From: Brenneria roseae subsp. roseae
Lineage (GTDB): Bacteria; Pseudomonadota; Gammaproteobacteria; Enterobacterales; Enterobacteriaceae
Length of the DNA stretch: 64,000 nucleotides
Assembly (NCBI RefSeq): GCF_003115845.1
Contig: NZ_KZ819022.1
Coordinates: 62,001 to 126,000 of the forward strand
Reading direction: 5' to 3'
The notes under the pieces are model-generated. The model ran no database searches and was not told the origin of the DNA. It saw only the letters and a program-made list of their open reading frames with translations. The position numbers and the translations under genes are program-made. Each line of letters begins with the position of its first letter. Position 1 is the first letter of the stretch. Shown one piece after another: positions 35,661 through 44,358 of the stretch.

Positions 35661-37484
35661 TCAATTCTCCAGTCCTTCAGCCAGACCGGTACCGGAAATC
35701 TTCTGGATCAGTACCGTTCCAGCCCATGAAATCAGCGCGATCATCAACACCACGGCATTGGCCGCCTGCTGGTAGTTGTAATCAATCAAACGCAGGGAAT
35801 AGGTAGTGAGAACGTCAGTGGCGGGGATCGCCAGAATAATGAACAGGCTGACGCCCTTAATACCAGAAATAAACGGCAGCAGAATGCCGGTAATCAGCGG
35901 CGCTGCCTGGATGGGGATCACAATCCGTCCGATACGGGTAAACCACCCGGCGCCGGCGACACGGGCGGCTTCTTCCGGCTCTTTGCCCAGTTGGGTCATC
36001 GCGGCGATACCTGAGCGGCTGGCATACGGCATTTTTTCCGCGATCAGCGCAATCACCAGTATCAGGGGCGTACCGTACAGGGCGGGCACCGGACCGCGAG
36101 CAACGGCGAACAGCGACAGGAACGCGGCGGCAAATGCAATGCCGGGAACCAGATAGGGCAGGAAGGTAATCTGGCGTAGCAATCCCCCGACCCAGCGGAA
36201 GGAACAACGTATCACCGCATAGCCCACCAGCAGACCCAATATGCCCGAGGCGAGTGAGGCGGAACCGACAATAATGACGGTATTCCATACCGCGCGCCAG
36301 AAATCAGGCGTAAGCAGAATACCGTTATGCAGCGCCACCGTATCCAGGTTATGACCAATCCAGAAGTCAAAGGTGAAGTTATCGGCGGTAAAGCGTCCGG
36401 GCAGCTTCATGATGGTGGAAAAAAACAGGGTGAGGAGCGGAATGACCACGCCCAGCAGCACAAAAACAAGCGCGATGCCGGACGTGGCGAAACGCCAGCG
36501 GCCAAGCTGACGACGGCGATCCATCCCGCCTTTACCGCTCACGGTCACGAAGCGTCTGGCTTCGCGCAGCATCCGCATATCCAGCAGCAGCGTGATCATG
36601 CCCATCAGCATAATGACGGCGGCGATCACCGCCGCAACGCCGGTCTGGCGCGATCCCAGCGCCCGGTACAGACCGGTGGAAAGCGTATCAAAGCGTACGG
36701 GTAAGCCGAGAATATAAGGAATGGCGAACTCGCCGATACAGTCGGCAAAAATCAGCAGAGCGGCCGACAGCAGCGCCGGACGGACCAGGGGGACAACGAT
36801 TTTAAATGCGATAATCTTACGCGACGCGCCGAGTACCCGCGCGCAATCTTCCAACTGGGTGTCCATTCGTTTCAACGCGTTACCCACGATCAGGATAACC
36901 AGCGGCGCGTAGTGGAGCACCATAATCACCACGATCGGAAAATAGCCGTAAGCCAGCCAGTCAGGCGTATGGAAGCCGAGCGTTTCCAGCCAGCCGGGTT
37001 GACCGCCCACGGTGTGGTTTTTAAAGAGGGTGGTCCAGGCCAGAGCAAAGGTCCAGGATGGCAGCATGAACGGCACAATCAGCGCGGTTGCGAACCATTT
37101 CCGCCCGGCCATATCGGTACGATTGACCAGCCAGGCCAGCGTTACGCCGATGACCAGCGCGCCGAACACGGTACTTACCGCGACGGCAAGGGTGTTGATC
37201 AACGGCGTCCACAGCAGCAGGTCAGACATGCGCGACGCCAGCGTGCGCAGCAGATAATAGTCGGTAAAGGCGCCTTCGACGGCGTGTACGCGTTCGCTAT
37301 CGCCGTTTTGTACCACGATGGCGTCGAGCAGAATGGACAATACCGGGGCCAGAATAATCCAGGCAAATAGCAATATCAGCACGATGCCAATTAAGTTCGC
37401 CGGCTCGTGACGAGCGATGGCAAACCGGTGTCGTAACTTGTACCACCATGAAGGTTCTGTGTGGTTAACCGTTTCGGATGTCAC
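35661..37484 (-). CDS. Double-length ABC transporter permease (FbpB-like)
   Basis: The 607-residue protein contains two BPD-type permease halves in one chain, each with its own EAA loop (LEDCARVLGASRKIIAFKIV; PEEAARVAGAGWFTRIGRIV), as in FbpB/AfuB. It forms the whole membrane channel for the importer. It is the first gene of the minus-strand operon running through to the LacI gene. The start is preceded by AAGAGATAAGCCAAG. Confidence 0.88.
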   Translation of the reverse strand: MTSETVNHTEPSWWYKLRHRFAIARHEPANLIGIVLILLFAWIILAPVLSILLDAIVVQNGDSERVHAVEGAFTDYYLLRTLASRMSDLLLWTPLINTLAVAVSTVFGALVIGVTLAWLVNRTDMAGRKWFATALIVPFMLPSWTFALAWTTLFKNHTVGGQPGWLETLGFHTPDWLAYGYFPIVVIMVLHYAPLVILIVGNALKRMDTQLEDCARVLGASRKIIAFKIVVPLVRPALLSAALLIFADCIGEFAIPYILGLPVRFDTLSTGLYRALGSRQTGVAAVIAAVIMLMGMITLLLDMRMLREARRFVTVSGKGGMDRRRQLGRWRFATSGIALVFVLLGVVIPLLTLFFSTIMKLPGRFTADNFTFDFWIGHNLDTVALHNGILLTPDFWRAVWNTVIIVGSASLASGILGLLVGYAVIRCSFRWVGGLLRQITFLPYLVPGIAFAAAFLSLFAVARGPVPALYGTPLILVIALIAEKMPYASRSGIAAMTQLGKEPEEAARVAGAGWFTRIGRIVIPIQAAPLITGILLPFISGIKGVSLFIILAIPATDVLTTYSLRLIDYNYQQAANAVVLMIALISWAGTVLIQKISGTGLAEGLEN

Positions 37485-37921
37485 TTGGCTTATCTCTTTT
37501 CTGGTCTCAGACAGGAAGGACTATATCGGGGCTTTATGACGGTTCGGTGATTGTTTTGCACATATGTGCAATTATTTTTATACCCGACGGTTGGCTGTTT
37601 TGTGCGGCAGGGGCGTCCGGCTGAATTCGGTAAACAAGGATAGGCAAAGCAGGGGGCGGTCTGATCGATTTGTCTGTATTCCCGGGGATTTCCATATGGG
37701 CTTTTTAATCGCCAGACATCACGTTTCCTGTCGTCTATAGAACGTCACCCGGTTTAAGCAAGCATAAAGTAAAGCTTGGTCAAGATATTAACCGACGCTT
37801 TAATCTGTCTGCCAACTCACTGTAAACTGCCTGGATGAATTTTTAACCGATATCGCATGTGGAAACATGCGCTCAGTCATATCCGTTTCGTTCAATTCCT
37901 TTTCAGTGGATTAGTTGCTAT
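37485..37921. promoter_or_regulatory. Divergent promoter region
   Basis: This 437-base gap separates the minus-strand importer operon from the plus-strand DUF3750 gene. It contains the 16-bp palindrome at 37556-37571 and otherwise no gene or repeat that I can recognise. Confidence 0.5.
37556..37571. promoter_or_regulatory. Perfect palindrome TTGCACATATGTGCAA (candidate LacI operator)
   Basis: The 16-bp perfect palindrome lies 72 bases upstream of the first gene of the importer/phosphatase operon. Its position and size fit the binding site of the LacI-family protein encoded as last gene of the same operon. Confidence 0.6.
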
Positions 37922-38695
37922 ATGACGTACCTTAAAGCGTTGGGTCTTGGTTTTATCTGTGTACTGCTGCTGTCATTTTGGCAGAGTTGGGCACATTCAG
38001 CGCGGAGCGAAGGGGCGTCCGGCGGCCAGGGCTGGTGGTCGTCCCGGCGCGATTCTGCCGGAGTGGCGCCAAATCCGGTACAGTTTCGCGATATCGCGAT
38101 CGTTCAGGTTTATGCCGCGCCCACCTATGGCTGGCGCGGTCTGGTCGCGGTCCATCCGTGGATCATTTTCAAGAACGCGGGGGAAAGCCAATATCGCCGC
38201 TACGAGGTGGTCAGATGGGGCAGCGATAATGTCATTCGCCGCAACTATGCCAATCCCGATGGATTCTGGTATGGCTCGATGCCGAAGCTATTGGCGACGC
38301 ATCGCGGCGCCGAGGCGGAAGCCATGATCCCGCGCATCGAAGCGGCGATTGAAAGCTATCCCTGGCCGCATACCTATCGCGCCTGGCCGGGTCCGAACAG
38401 CAATACGTTTATTGCTCATATCGGCCGGGAAGTGCCGGAACTGAAGCTGGATCTGCCCGCCAATGCCGTCGGTAAAGATTACCGGACGATAACTCATCCC
38501 ATTGGCTTACCGCCGTCGGGCAAGGGGGTACAGATATCGCTGCTGGGGGTTCTTGGCGTGACGGTAGGCGTGGAAGAGGGGATTGAAGCCAACATTCTGG
38601 GGATGAATATTGGCGTAGATGTTAATCCCCCTGCGCTGCGCTTACCGTTTATCGGCCGACTGGGTTATGACAATGTGGAAAAGAATAAAAGCTGA
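37922..38695 (+). CDS. DUF3750-containing protein
   Basis: The 257-residue protein starts with a signal or anchor segment (LKALGLGFICVLLLSFWQSW) and has the conserved blocks of DUF3750: VQVYAAPTYGWRGLVAVHPW, FWYGSMPKLLATHRG, WPGPNSNTFIAHIGREVPEL, LPANAVGKDY and ALRLPFIGRLGYD. The function of the family is unknown. The N-P-N and H-I residues may form an active site. Start 37922 removes an implausible 21-residue extension. It has its own upstream region. Confidence 0.85.
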   Translation: MTYLKALGLGFICVLLLSFWQSWAHSARSEGASGGQGWWSSRRDSAGVAPNPVQFRDIAIVQVYAAPTYGWRGLVAVHPWIIFKNAGESQYRRYEVVRWGSDNVIRRNYANPDGFWYGSMPKLLATHRGAEAEAMIPRIEAAIESYPWPHTYRAWPGPNSNTFIAHIGREVPELKLDLPANAVGKDYRTITHPIGLPPSGKGVQISLLGVLGVTVGVEEGIEANILGMNIGVDVNPPALRLPFIGRLGYDNVEKNKS

Positions 38696-38975
38696 GTCTG
38701 GTTCGCCGGCGCGTTCCTGTTTCTCAACGCCACAAAAAATCTGAGCTTGAAGATGGCAGGAGGCGATAAAAAACCACGGCGTGAATTGATGTAGTTCAGC
38801 TTGTTGTCACATTTCTTATGTAACGATGTAATTTAGTTGCATCTGGTGGTTTTCCTGACAGACAAAGGACATTGAGTATTCATGGCGTCGGTGTGCCGCC
38901 GGAATGACCGTTGTTTACCTGCCTGAAAAGCGGTTGCTCCAGATATTCTCACCACACGGGTCATTTCATTACGTT

Positions 38976-39743
38976 ATGTTTAGCTTAATGGTTTTCAGCG
39001 ATATTTTATTGTGTTTGCTTTTGGGGGTTGGGCTGGGAGTTTGTGGGGGAATGCTTGGCATTGGCGGAGGATTGATCGCCATTCCGATATTAGGCATCCT
39101 TTTCAATATGGATCAGCACCTTGCTCAGGGAACCGCGCTGGTCATGATTACGCCCAATGTTCTGATTGGGTTTCTGCGCTATCGGCAGCGTAATAGAATC
39201 GATGCGCGGGTGGCGTTGATCATGTGCGCCTTTGCCTCGGTGTCTTCATACCTTGCGGCGCATATCGCATCGTCGATCGACGTCTACCACCTTCAGCGCG
39301 CCTTTGCCCTCTTTTTACTCCTGCTGGCGGCGTACTACATGTGGCAGTGGTATAACCGGCAGCGTAATCAAGCGCCGGGAATCGTGTTATCAACCAGATA
39401 CCTGCCCTTACTGGGAGTGGCGAGTGGGGTGATGTCAGGCATTTTTACCGTGGGCGGCGGGTTGGTGGTGGTTCCGCTATTGGTCACGCTGTTTGCATTC
39501 GCCCAGACGCAGGCGCAGGGGATGGCGCTGATATTGGTCGTACCGGGGGCGCTGGCGGCGCTGCTCTCGTATTCGCAGGCGGGTAATGTCGACTGGCTCA
39601 TCGGTATTCCTCTGGCGCTGGGCGGCATATTCAGCGTGTCCTGGGGCGTTGCATTAGCACACAAACTGCCGGTTGCTTATCTGCGCGCCGCATTTTGCCT
39701 GGTTCTGGTCGGTGTGGGAATCACGATGCTGGTACTGAAATAA
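38976..39743 (+). CDS. TauE/SafE-family (TSUP) membrane exporter
   Basis: The 255-residue protein has about eight membrane helices in two repeats with the glycine-rich motifs GVCGGMLGIGGGLIAIPILG and GIFTVGGGLVVVPLL typical of TSUP proteins, which move sulfonates, sulfite or other organic anions. ATG 38976 places the start just before the first helix; ATG 38904 would add 24 residues. Neither start has a strong ribosome-binding site. The substrate is unknown. Confidence 0.82.
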   Translation: MFSLMVFSDILLCLLLGVGLGVCGGMLGIGGGLIAIPILGILFNMDQHLAQGTALVMITPNVLIGFLRYRQRNRIDARVALIMCAFASVSSYLAAHIASSIDVYHLQRAFALFLLLLAAYYMWQWYNRQRNQAPGIVLSTRYLPLLGVASGVMSGIFTVGGGLVVVPLLVTLFAFAQTQAQGMALILVVPGALAALLSYSQAGNVDWLIGIPLALGGIFSVSWGVALAHKLPVAYLRAAFCLVLVGVGITMLVLK

Positions 39744-39806
39744 CAGGCGGCGCGGGTTACCGGCAAGAACAAATGCTTATTGGCGATAGCGCAGAAGGAA
39801 AGAAAA

Positions 39807-39846
39807 ATACCGTCTTGCAGCCATAGCGGACGCTGACAGACGGTAT
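39807..39846 (-). terminator. Terminator of the FMN-reductase/dehydrogenase operon
   Basis: ATACCGTCT (39807-39815) pairs with AGACGGTAT (39838-39846); inside, CAGC and GCTG can form a second stem. On the minus strand it is followed by TTTTCTTTCC. It lies 16 bases beyond the FMN-reductase stop codon. Confidence 0.65.
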
Positions 39847-39862
39847 TCAAGGATGATGCGGA

Positions 39863-40408
39863 TTATTTTTGCTGCGCAATGACGTCAGCAAGCGTCTTCA
39901 TTTGTTCAGTAATCAATGCCACGATTTTTTCGTCTTGCAGATTACCCCGATCGTCAAAACCACCGGCAAAGGCATTCGAGAACACTTCCGGCTTATTCAG
40001 CGGGTGAATGTTCAGGAAGACGCAGGTTTGACGCAGATGGTATTGTGAGCGGGACGTTCCCATCCCGCCGCCGGCGCCCATCAGGGCGGCTGGTTTGCCG
40101 TCCAGCACATGGGTATCGGGAAGACGGGAAAGCCAGTCGAGGATGTTCTTGAGCGCGGGCGCCATGGAATAGTTATATTCCGTACAGGCGAAAACAAATC
40201 CGTCGGCGTTTTGCGCCTGACGAGCGATACGCTGCACGGATTCGGGCACGTCGGTCAGGTCGGCGTTGTAAAAGGGCACATCCAATAGATCGGCGATTTC
40301 CAGTGAAACACCCGCCGGAAGAACAGATTGGGCTGCACGCAGCAGTCCCCGGTTGGTAGAGGCCTTCCGCAGGCTGCCTGCAATACCTAACAGTTTAATC
40401 GTGCTCAT
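39863..40408 (-). CDS. NADPH-dependent FMN reductase (flavodoxin-like)
   Basis: The 181-residue protein has the flavin-phosphate loop LLGIAGSLRKASTNRGLLRA, the FACTEYNYSMAPALKNILDW motif and a GAGGGMGTSRSQYHLRQ segment, as in ChrR/YieF-type quinone or azo reductases. Start 40408 follows AAGGACAACACG. It lies 10 bases behind the dehydrogenase stop codon in a two-gene operon. The physiological substrate is not evident. Confidence 0.87.
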   Translation of the reverse strand: MSTIKLLGIAGSLRKASTNRGLLRAAQSVLPAGVSLEIADLLDVPFYNADLTDVPESVQRIARQAQNADGFVFACTEYNYSMAPALKNILDWLSRLPDTHVLDGKPAALMGAGGGMGTSRSQYHLRQTCVFLNIHPLNKPEVFSNAFAGGFDDRGNLQDEKIVALITEQMKTLADVIAQQK

Positions 40409-40418
40409 CGTGTTGTCC

Positions 40419-41810
40419 TTAAAATTCAGCATCAATATCGACAATAGAAATTAATTTGTGGTTCACAAACTCTTTGATTCCCAAACCAGTGAGTTCACGT
40501 CCGTAGCCCGAACGACGAACGCCGCCGAATGGCAGGTCGGCTTTCACCCGCGTCGGGTGATTGATGTACACCATCCCCGTGGAGATTCGTTTTGCCACTT
40601 CCGCACCGTGCGCCGTGTCGCGTGTGAACACGGAACCGCCAAGGCCAAAGGGCGAATCGTTGGCAATGTTGATCGCGTCATCTTCATCCTTGGCGCGAAA
40701 TAGCATGGACACCGGACCGAAAAACTCCATGTGATAAGCCGGATTATCCGGTGTCACATCCGTCAGGATCGTCGGCTGAACGAAAGCGCCTTGTCGAGGC
40801 ACGCTGGGACCGACTTCCAGCGCGACGGCGCCGTGAGACACGGCCTGCTGGATTTTTTGTTTTACTTCATCGGCCGCTTCCTGTGAAGAGAGCGGGGCCA
40901 GCGTGGTGTTTTCGTCGAACGGATCGCCTGCGCGCAGCGCCGCGACACCTTGTGTATAGCGATCCAGAAATTCGTCGTATACCGCGTCAACGATGATCAT
41001 TCGTTTGGAGGACACGCAGACCTGGCCCCCGTTCCAGTGACGGCCAAACACGGCCCATTTCGCTGATTTTTCCAAATCGGCGTCGGCCAGAACGACGAAC
41101 GCATCGGCGCCGCCGAGTTCCAGCGTCGATTTCTTCAGGGCCTTGGCCGCCTGCTGGGCCACCGTTGCTCCGGCGCCTTCTGAACCGGTTAATGCCACGC
41201 CGTGAACGCGGGGGTCGTCCAGAATCATGTCAATATGGTGACGGGTGGCATACAGATTGATAAAGGCGCCATCCGGCAACCCCGCATCCTTCATCAATTG
41301 TTCAAAGCGGGCGGAGCTTTGCGGTACGTTCGACGCATGTTTCAGGAGAATGGTGTTACCCGCGGAAAGCTGCGGCGCAATAATGCGGGCGATCTGGTAA
41401 TACGGGAAGTTCCACGGTTCGATAGCCAGCAGCACGCCTAACGGTTCATGAACAATCTGAGCCGTCGCTTCTTTCGGATTGGCGACGGGCAGCGTTTCCG
41501 GCGCCAGTAAACGTTCTGCGTTGTGGACATAATACTCGAAGATTTGGGCAGACAATTCGACTTCTGCATGCGCTTCGCCAATCAGTTTCCCCATTTCCAA
41601 CGTCAGTAAACGCGCGAATTCGTCTTTATGCTGGCGCAACAGGTCTGCGGCTTTTTGCAATATTGCCGCCCGTGTTGAAAAAGAGGCGTTTCTCCAGCCA
41701 AGAAAGGCGCTATGCGCTTTGGTGATGGCGTCCGCGACAATCGTGTCGGTGGCGTCCGGGAACGTTTTGATGACCTCGCCCGTATACGGATTGGTTGTTG
41801 CATATCCCAC
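40419..41810 (-). CDS. NAD(P)-dependent succinate-semialdehyde dehydrogenase (Sad/YneI-like)
   Basis: The 463-residue protein is an aldehyde dehydrogenase close in length to E. coli Sad (462). It has the EPWNFPYYQIARIIAPQLSA cofactor region, catalytic Glu in LELGGADAFVV and catalytic Cys in HWNGGQVCVSSKRM. It should oxidise succinate semialdehyde or similar aldehydes to the acid in the cytoplasm. GGAGGTTTACAGTG precedes the start. Confidence 0.88.
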   Translation of the reverse strand: MGYATTNPYTGEVIKTFPDATDTIVADAITKAHSAFLGWRNASFSTRAAILQKAADLLRQHKDEFARLLTLEMGKLIGEAHAEVELSAQIFEYYVHNAERLLAPETLPVANPKEATAQIVHEPLGVLLAIEPWNFPYYQIARIIAPQLSAGNTILLKHASNVPQSSARFEQLMKDAGLPDGAFINLYATRHHIDMILDDPRVHGVALTGSEGAGATVAQQAAKALKKSTLELGGADAFVVLADADLEKSAKWAVFGRHWNGGQVCVSSKRMIIVDAVYDEFLDRYTQGVAALRAGDPFDENTTLAPLSSQEAADEVKQKIQQAVSHGAVALEVGPSVPRQGAFVQPTILTDVTPDNPAYHMEFFGPVSMLFRAKDEDDAINIANDSPFGLGGSVFTRDTAHGAEVAKRISTGMVYINHPTRVKADLPFGGVRRSGYGRELTGLGIKEFVNHKLISIVDIDAEF

Positions 41811-42146
41811 TGTAAACCTCCTGAAAACAAGATGTTCAAAAGTATGGTGCTCACATGAGTTTCGGCGATCGCACTACCTGCGTGATGAGGCGGAATGCAC
41901 CGAGGATTGACGCTTTCTCCCTGTCATAATAGACAAGGATTCGTATAACCGTGTCATCTGGCTATGATACGCTTTATCACGGTCGTGAAGTGAATTTTCT
42001 GGATGGTAATTGCAGCGTCGGGCTGTGCGTGTCATGGCGCCGGTATACGATCGTTTCACCGGATAGGGCGGATTTTTATGGTATTGGCGTCCTGCCGGAA
42101 AAATTTAAATCCCAATGGCGGGTGGTCGTAACACTGATTGAATTTA
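41811..42146. other. Intergenic region upstream of the dehydrogenase gene
   Basis: This 336-base gap should hold the promoter of the minus-strand dehydrogenase operon. An open frame on the plus strand from 41951 (about 70 codons) runs into the convergent HMA-like gene and has no family resemblance that I can see. No repeat or hairpin stands out. Confidence 0.45.
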
Positions 42147-42512
42147 TTAGCGGGCCAGCACGCTCATTGCCGTAATAATCGGGCCGCCCACGGTACGTTT
42201 CAAGGCGCCGATCGCCAGGCCTTTCAGCAAGGTTTTTGCGCCACGCCGAATCGTGCTGTCGATGTAATCCCTGTCTTTGGCCGAACGCAGCCAGCCAAGC
42301 TGCTCAAACTTCTCGAGCAATTGTTCGACAGCAACCTTACGACTATCAAAACAGATAGCCACCGATCCTGCATAGATACGATGGGTTATCTCCCGCACAC
42401 CATCCAACTGCGCCAGCTGCCGGACAACGTGTTCTACCTGTTTGGGGTTCCGCTGAATATAGTCGGAACGGACGCGAACACGGTTCTGGGTCTGGTGCAG
42501 GTAGGGGGTCAT
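42147..42512 (-). CDS. HMA_2-like small protein, divergent partner of the P-type ATPase operon
   Basis: The 121-residue protein has the fold pattern of short heavy-metal-associated-like domains: QNRVRVRSDYIQRNPKQVEH, GVREITHRIYAGSVAICFDS and a helical second half ending in a hydrophobic segment (ALKRTVGGPIITAMSVLA). It has no CxxC metal-binding motif. Start 42512 follows GAGGTTGCC. It is divergent from the ATPase operon and shares the RVRVRS/RIRLR-type strand with two proteins of that operon. Confidence 0.75.
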   Translation of the reverse strand: MTPYLHQTQNRVRVRSDYIQRNPKQVEHVVRQLAQLDGVREITHRIYAGSVAICFDSRKVAVEQLLEKFEQLGWLRSAKDRDYIDSTIRRGAKTLLKGLAIGALKRTVGGPIITAMSVLAR

Positions 42513-42743
42513 GGCAACCTCGAACATGAAAATTGGAATGCGAATAATTTACGTTACCAATATTAACTTGTCCACTTATTGCCAGTAAACCTGCTGTTTT
42601 TTTGCCCTCCGGCTGACAAAAGCCAGAACCACTTGATAAACCGCAAAGAATCAAAACCACACCGGCTGATAATGACTTTATATTTGTAGGGTTTTTATGT
42701 TTGCCTGCTATTAGGCCAGACGGGTTTTAATATCAGGAGGACG

Positions 42744-43106
42744 ATGTCCGCCACGATCGCAGATGATGCAGGAAACAATATGGAGTCAGATGATTTAAGC
42801 GGGCTGATGATGTTACGTCGTTTTATGGCTGTAGAACATCATATACCGGGACGCATACGTTTACGTTTCACCAATCGGCTGATCCCCGGTCTTGGTAAGG
42901 GAAAGCTGGAAAAACTTGAGGCGTTATGCCATCCCGACAATGCGCTGCGCAGCTATGCGCTCAATACCCATACCGGAAGCCTGTTACTGGAGTATGACGT
43001 CAGGCAGATCAAACCGGCAGTGTTGACGCAGCTTTTCGGTGCGGATGATGCAGCGGCCCGGCAAGTGCTGGAACAGTTGATTCAGACGCTCTCGCCGTCA
43101 TCCTAA
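42744..43106 (+). CDS. HMA_2-like domain protein
   Basis: The 120-residue protein carries VEHHIPGRIRLRFTNRLIPG followed by a domain ending GSLLLEYDVRQIKPAVLTQL, the pattern of the HMA_2-type domain found next to some P1B-ATPases. It lacks CxxC, so it may bind the ATPase or a metal by other ligands. The start follows AGGAGG. It is the first gene of a five-gene operon with overlaps or gaps of less than 20 bases. Confidence 0.75.
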   Translation: MSATIADDAGNNMESDDLSGLMMLRRFMAVEHHIPGRIRLRFTNRLIPGLGKGKLEKLEALCHPDNALRSYALNTHTGSLLLEYDVRQIKPAVLTQLFGADDAAARQVLEQLIQTLSPSS

Positions 43107-43123
43107 TCATGAAGGAATCGAAT

Positions 43124-43771
43124 ATGAGCAATGATAATAACAATCCTGTGAATCCGGGGGGCGCCTATTACCCTCCGTTTGGCTATCCTTACTACCCGCC
43201 CGCTCCCACCCCCGCGCCGGAGGCGCCGCCGCCTCAGCAGCCCATGTATTGGCCTCACCCTCCGATGTGGTATCCACAAATGATGCCGGGATTCCCGCCA
43301 ATGGGATATCCCATGCCGCCACAGGCTATGGCGGCGGCGCAGCCTTCTCATCCTGCCCAGCCCGCTTTTGACTGGAACCAGCAGGCGCAGAGCATGGTGG
43401 AAAATATGATGGGCGAACAGGCCGGGATACTGAAAAACATTATCGGGACGGTTGGTATGGATGATAAAGAATTCTGGAAAGGCGCCATGATCGGCGCTGC
43501 GGTCACGCTGTTGTTAACCAATGAGAGCGTGCGCAATATGCTGCTGCAAACCGTTGCCAACACGGGCGATTTACTCAAAACGGGCGGTGCCAAAGTCAAA
43601 GATGGCGTGAAAAGCGGTGCGGAAAGCCTGAAAGAAACCGCAACCACCAGTTCGACTATTTTCCGCGATACGCTGAAAGCCGGGAAAGAGGGCTTTAATG
43701 AATCGGTAGAGCGCCATCGTCAACAAGGGCAACCCGCAGGCGAGGAACCGCAGAATGAGCAACAATCGTGA
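43124..43771 (+). CDS. Pro/Tyr-rich small membrane protein with YtxH-like tail
   Basis: The 215-residue protein has a long N-terminal Pro/Tyr/Met-rich region (about 1-75; repeated YYPP, PYYPP, MYWPHPPMWYPQMMPGFPP), then one membrane segment (WKGAMIGAAVTLLLTN) and an amphipathic, coiled-coil-prone tail (VKDGVKSGAESLKETATT) like YtxH proteins. Met, His and Tyr in the N-terminus could bind metal. ATG 43124 follows AAGGAATCGAAT. It overlaps the next gene by 17 bases. Confidence 0.75.
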   Translation: MSNDNNNPVNPGGAYYPPFGYPYYPPAPTPAPEAPPPQQPMYWPHPPMWYPQMMPGFPPMGYPMPPQAMAAAQPSHPAQPAFDWNQQAQSMVENMMGEQAGILKNIIGTVGMDDKEFWKGAMIGAAVTLLLTNESVRNMLLQTVANTGDLLKTGGAKVKDGVKSGAESLKETATTSSTIFRDTLKAGKEGFNESVERHRQQGQPAGEEPQNEQQS

Positions 43772-44069
43772 CAGCCTGAGCCCGGTGAGCCGAGCCGTCA
43801 TTGCCGGTGCGCTGGTGGGCACCACGGCTTCTTGCGTTGAACAGTGGCGTCGCTATCAGAACGGCGAGAAAACGTTGCACCAGACTGCCGCCACCGTGAT
43901 GTGCGACGCCGCCAAAGGCGGAATGGTCGGCGGCGTGGTGATGGCCGTCGCGAATGCGACCGCCGGTCGGCCCGCGTTAACGTTGCTGACATTGCTCAGT
44001 GCCGGTGCTGCCGGCATCTATCTGATGGATGCGATAAGTAAAAAGGACGCACATAATGAAACCGTCTAA
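43755..44069 (+). CDS. Small glycine-zipper membrane protein
   Basis: The 104-residue protein has two or three hydrophobic stretches with small-residue patterns (VIAGALVGTTASCV; GGMVGGVVMAVANATAG; LTLLSAGAAGIYLMDAI) suited to tight packing in the membrane. GAGGAACCG precedes the start, which lies inside the previous gene. I do not recognise a named family. Its position between two YtxH-like proteins and the ATPase suggests a structural subunit. Confidence 0.7.
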   Translation: MSNNRDSLSPVSRAVIAGALVGTTASCVEQWRRYQNGEKTLHQTAATVMCDAAKGGMVGGVVMAVANATAGRPALTLLTLLSAGAAGIYLMDAISKKDAHNETV

Positions 44070-44358
44070 TTATCCTTATGCTTACTACCCGTATTATGCT
44101 GCTTATGTCCCGGCGCCTCCGGCGGCGCCAGCGCCTTATCGTCAGGCCAACGGCAGGGCGCATTTGCTGACTGGCGTGGTCGCCGGAGCGGCGATTGCCT
44201 ATTTGCTGAGTAATCGCGACGTTCAGCAAGGGATCACGACAACGGCCAGCAAAGCGTGGGGAACGGTTCGTGGTGAAGTAGAAGAGTTAAAAGAACGTCT
44301 GGCCGATTTACAGGCCGAGTTAGAGTACTACCGTAATCGCGAACAGGACGCTGAGTGA
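44056..44358 (+). CDS. Single-pass YtxH-like protein with Tyr/Pro-rich N-terminus
   Basis: The 100-residue protein has a Tyr/Pro/Ala-rich N-terminus (YPYAYYPYYAAYVPAPPAAP), one membrane helix (LLTGVVAGAAIAYLLSN) and an acidic coiled-coil tail (VEELKERLADLQAELEYYRN). This design of one helix plus charged tail resembles the mycobacterial PacL proteins that scaffold metal-efflux ATPases. AAGGAC precedes the start, which overlaps the previous gene. The stop overlaps the ATPase start (GTGA). Confidence 0.75.
   Translation: MKPSNYPYAYYPYYAAYVPAPPAAPAPYRQANGRAHLLTGVVAGAAIAYLLSNRDVQQGITTTASKAWGTVRGEVEELKERLADLQAELEYYRNREQDAE

Noticed and set aside
33413..37484. Iron(III) importer
   Set aside because: The Fbp-like family label suggests iron, but no Fur-box-like site was seen and the operon encodes a double phosphatase, which fits a phosphorylated organic cargo better.
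41951..42175. Short plus-strand frame (about 74 codons) after the dehydrogenase promoter
   Set aside because: It overlaps the convergent HMA_2-like gene, has no clear ribosome-binding site and no recognisable family, so it was not called as a gene.
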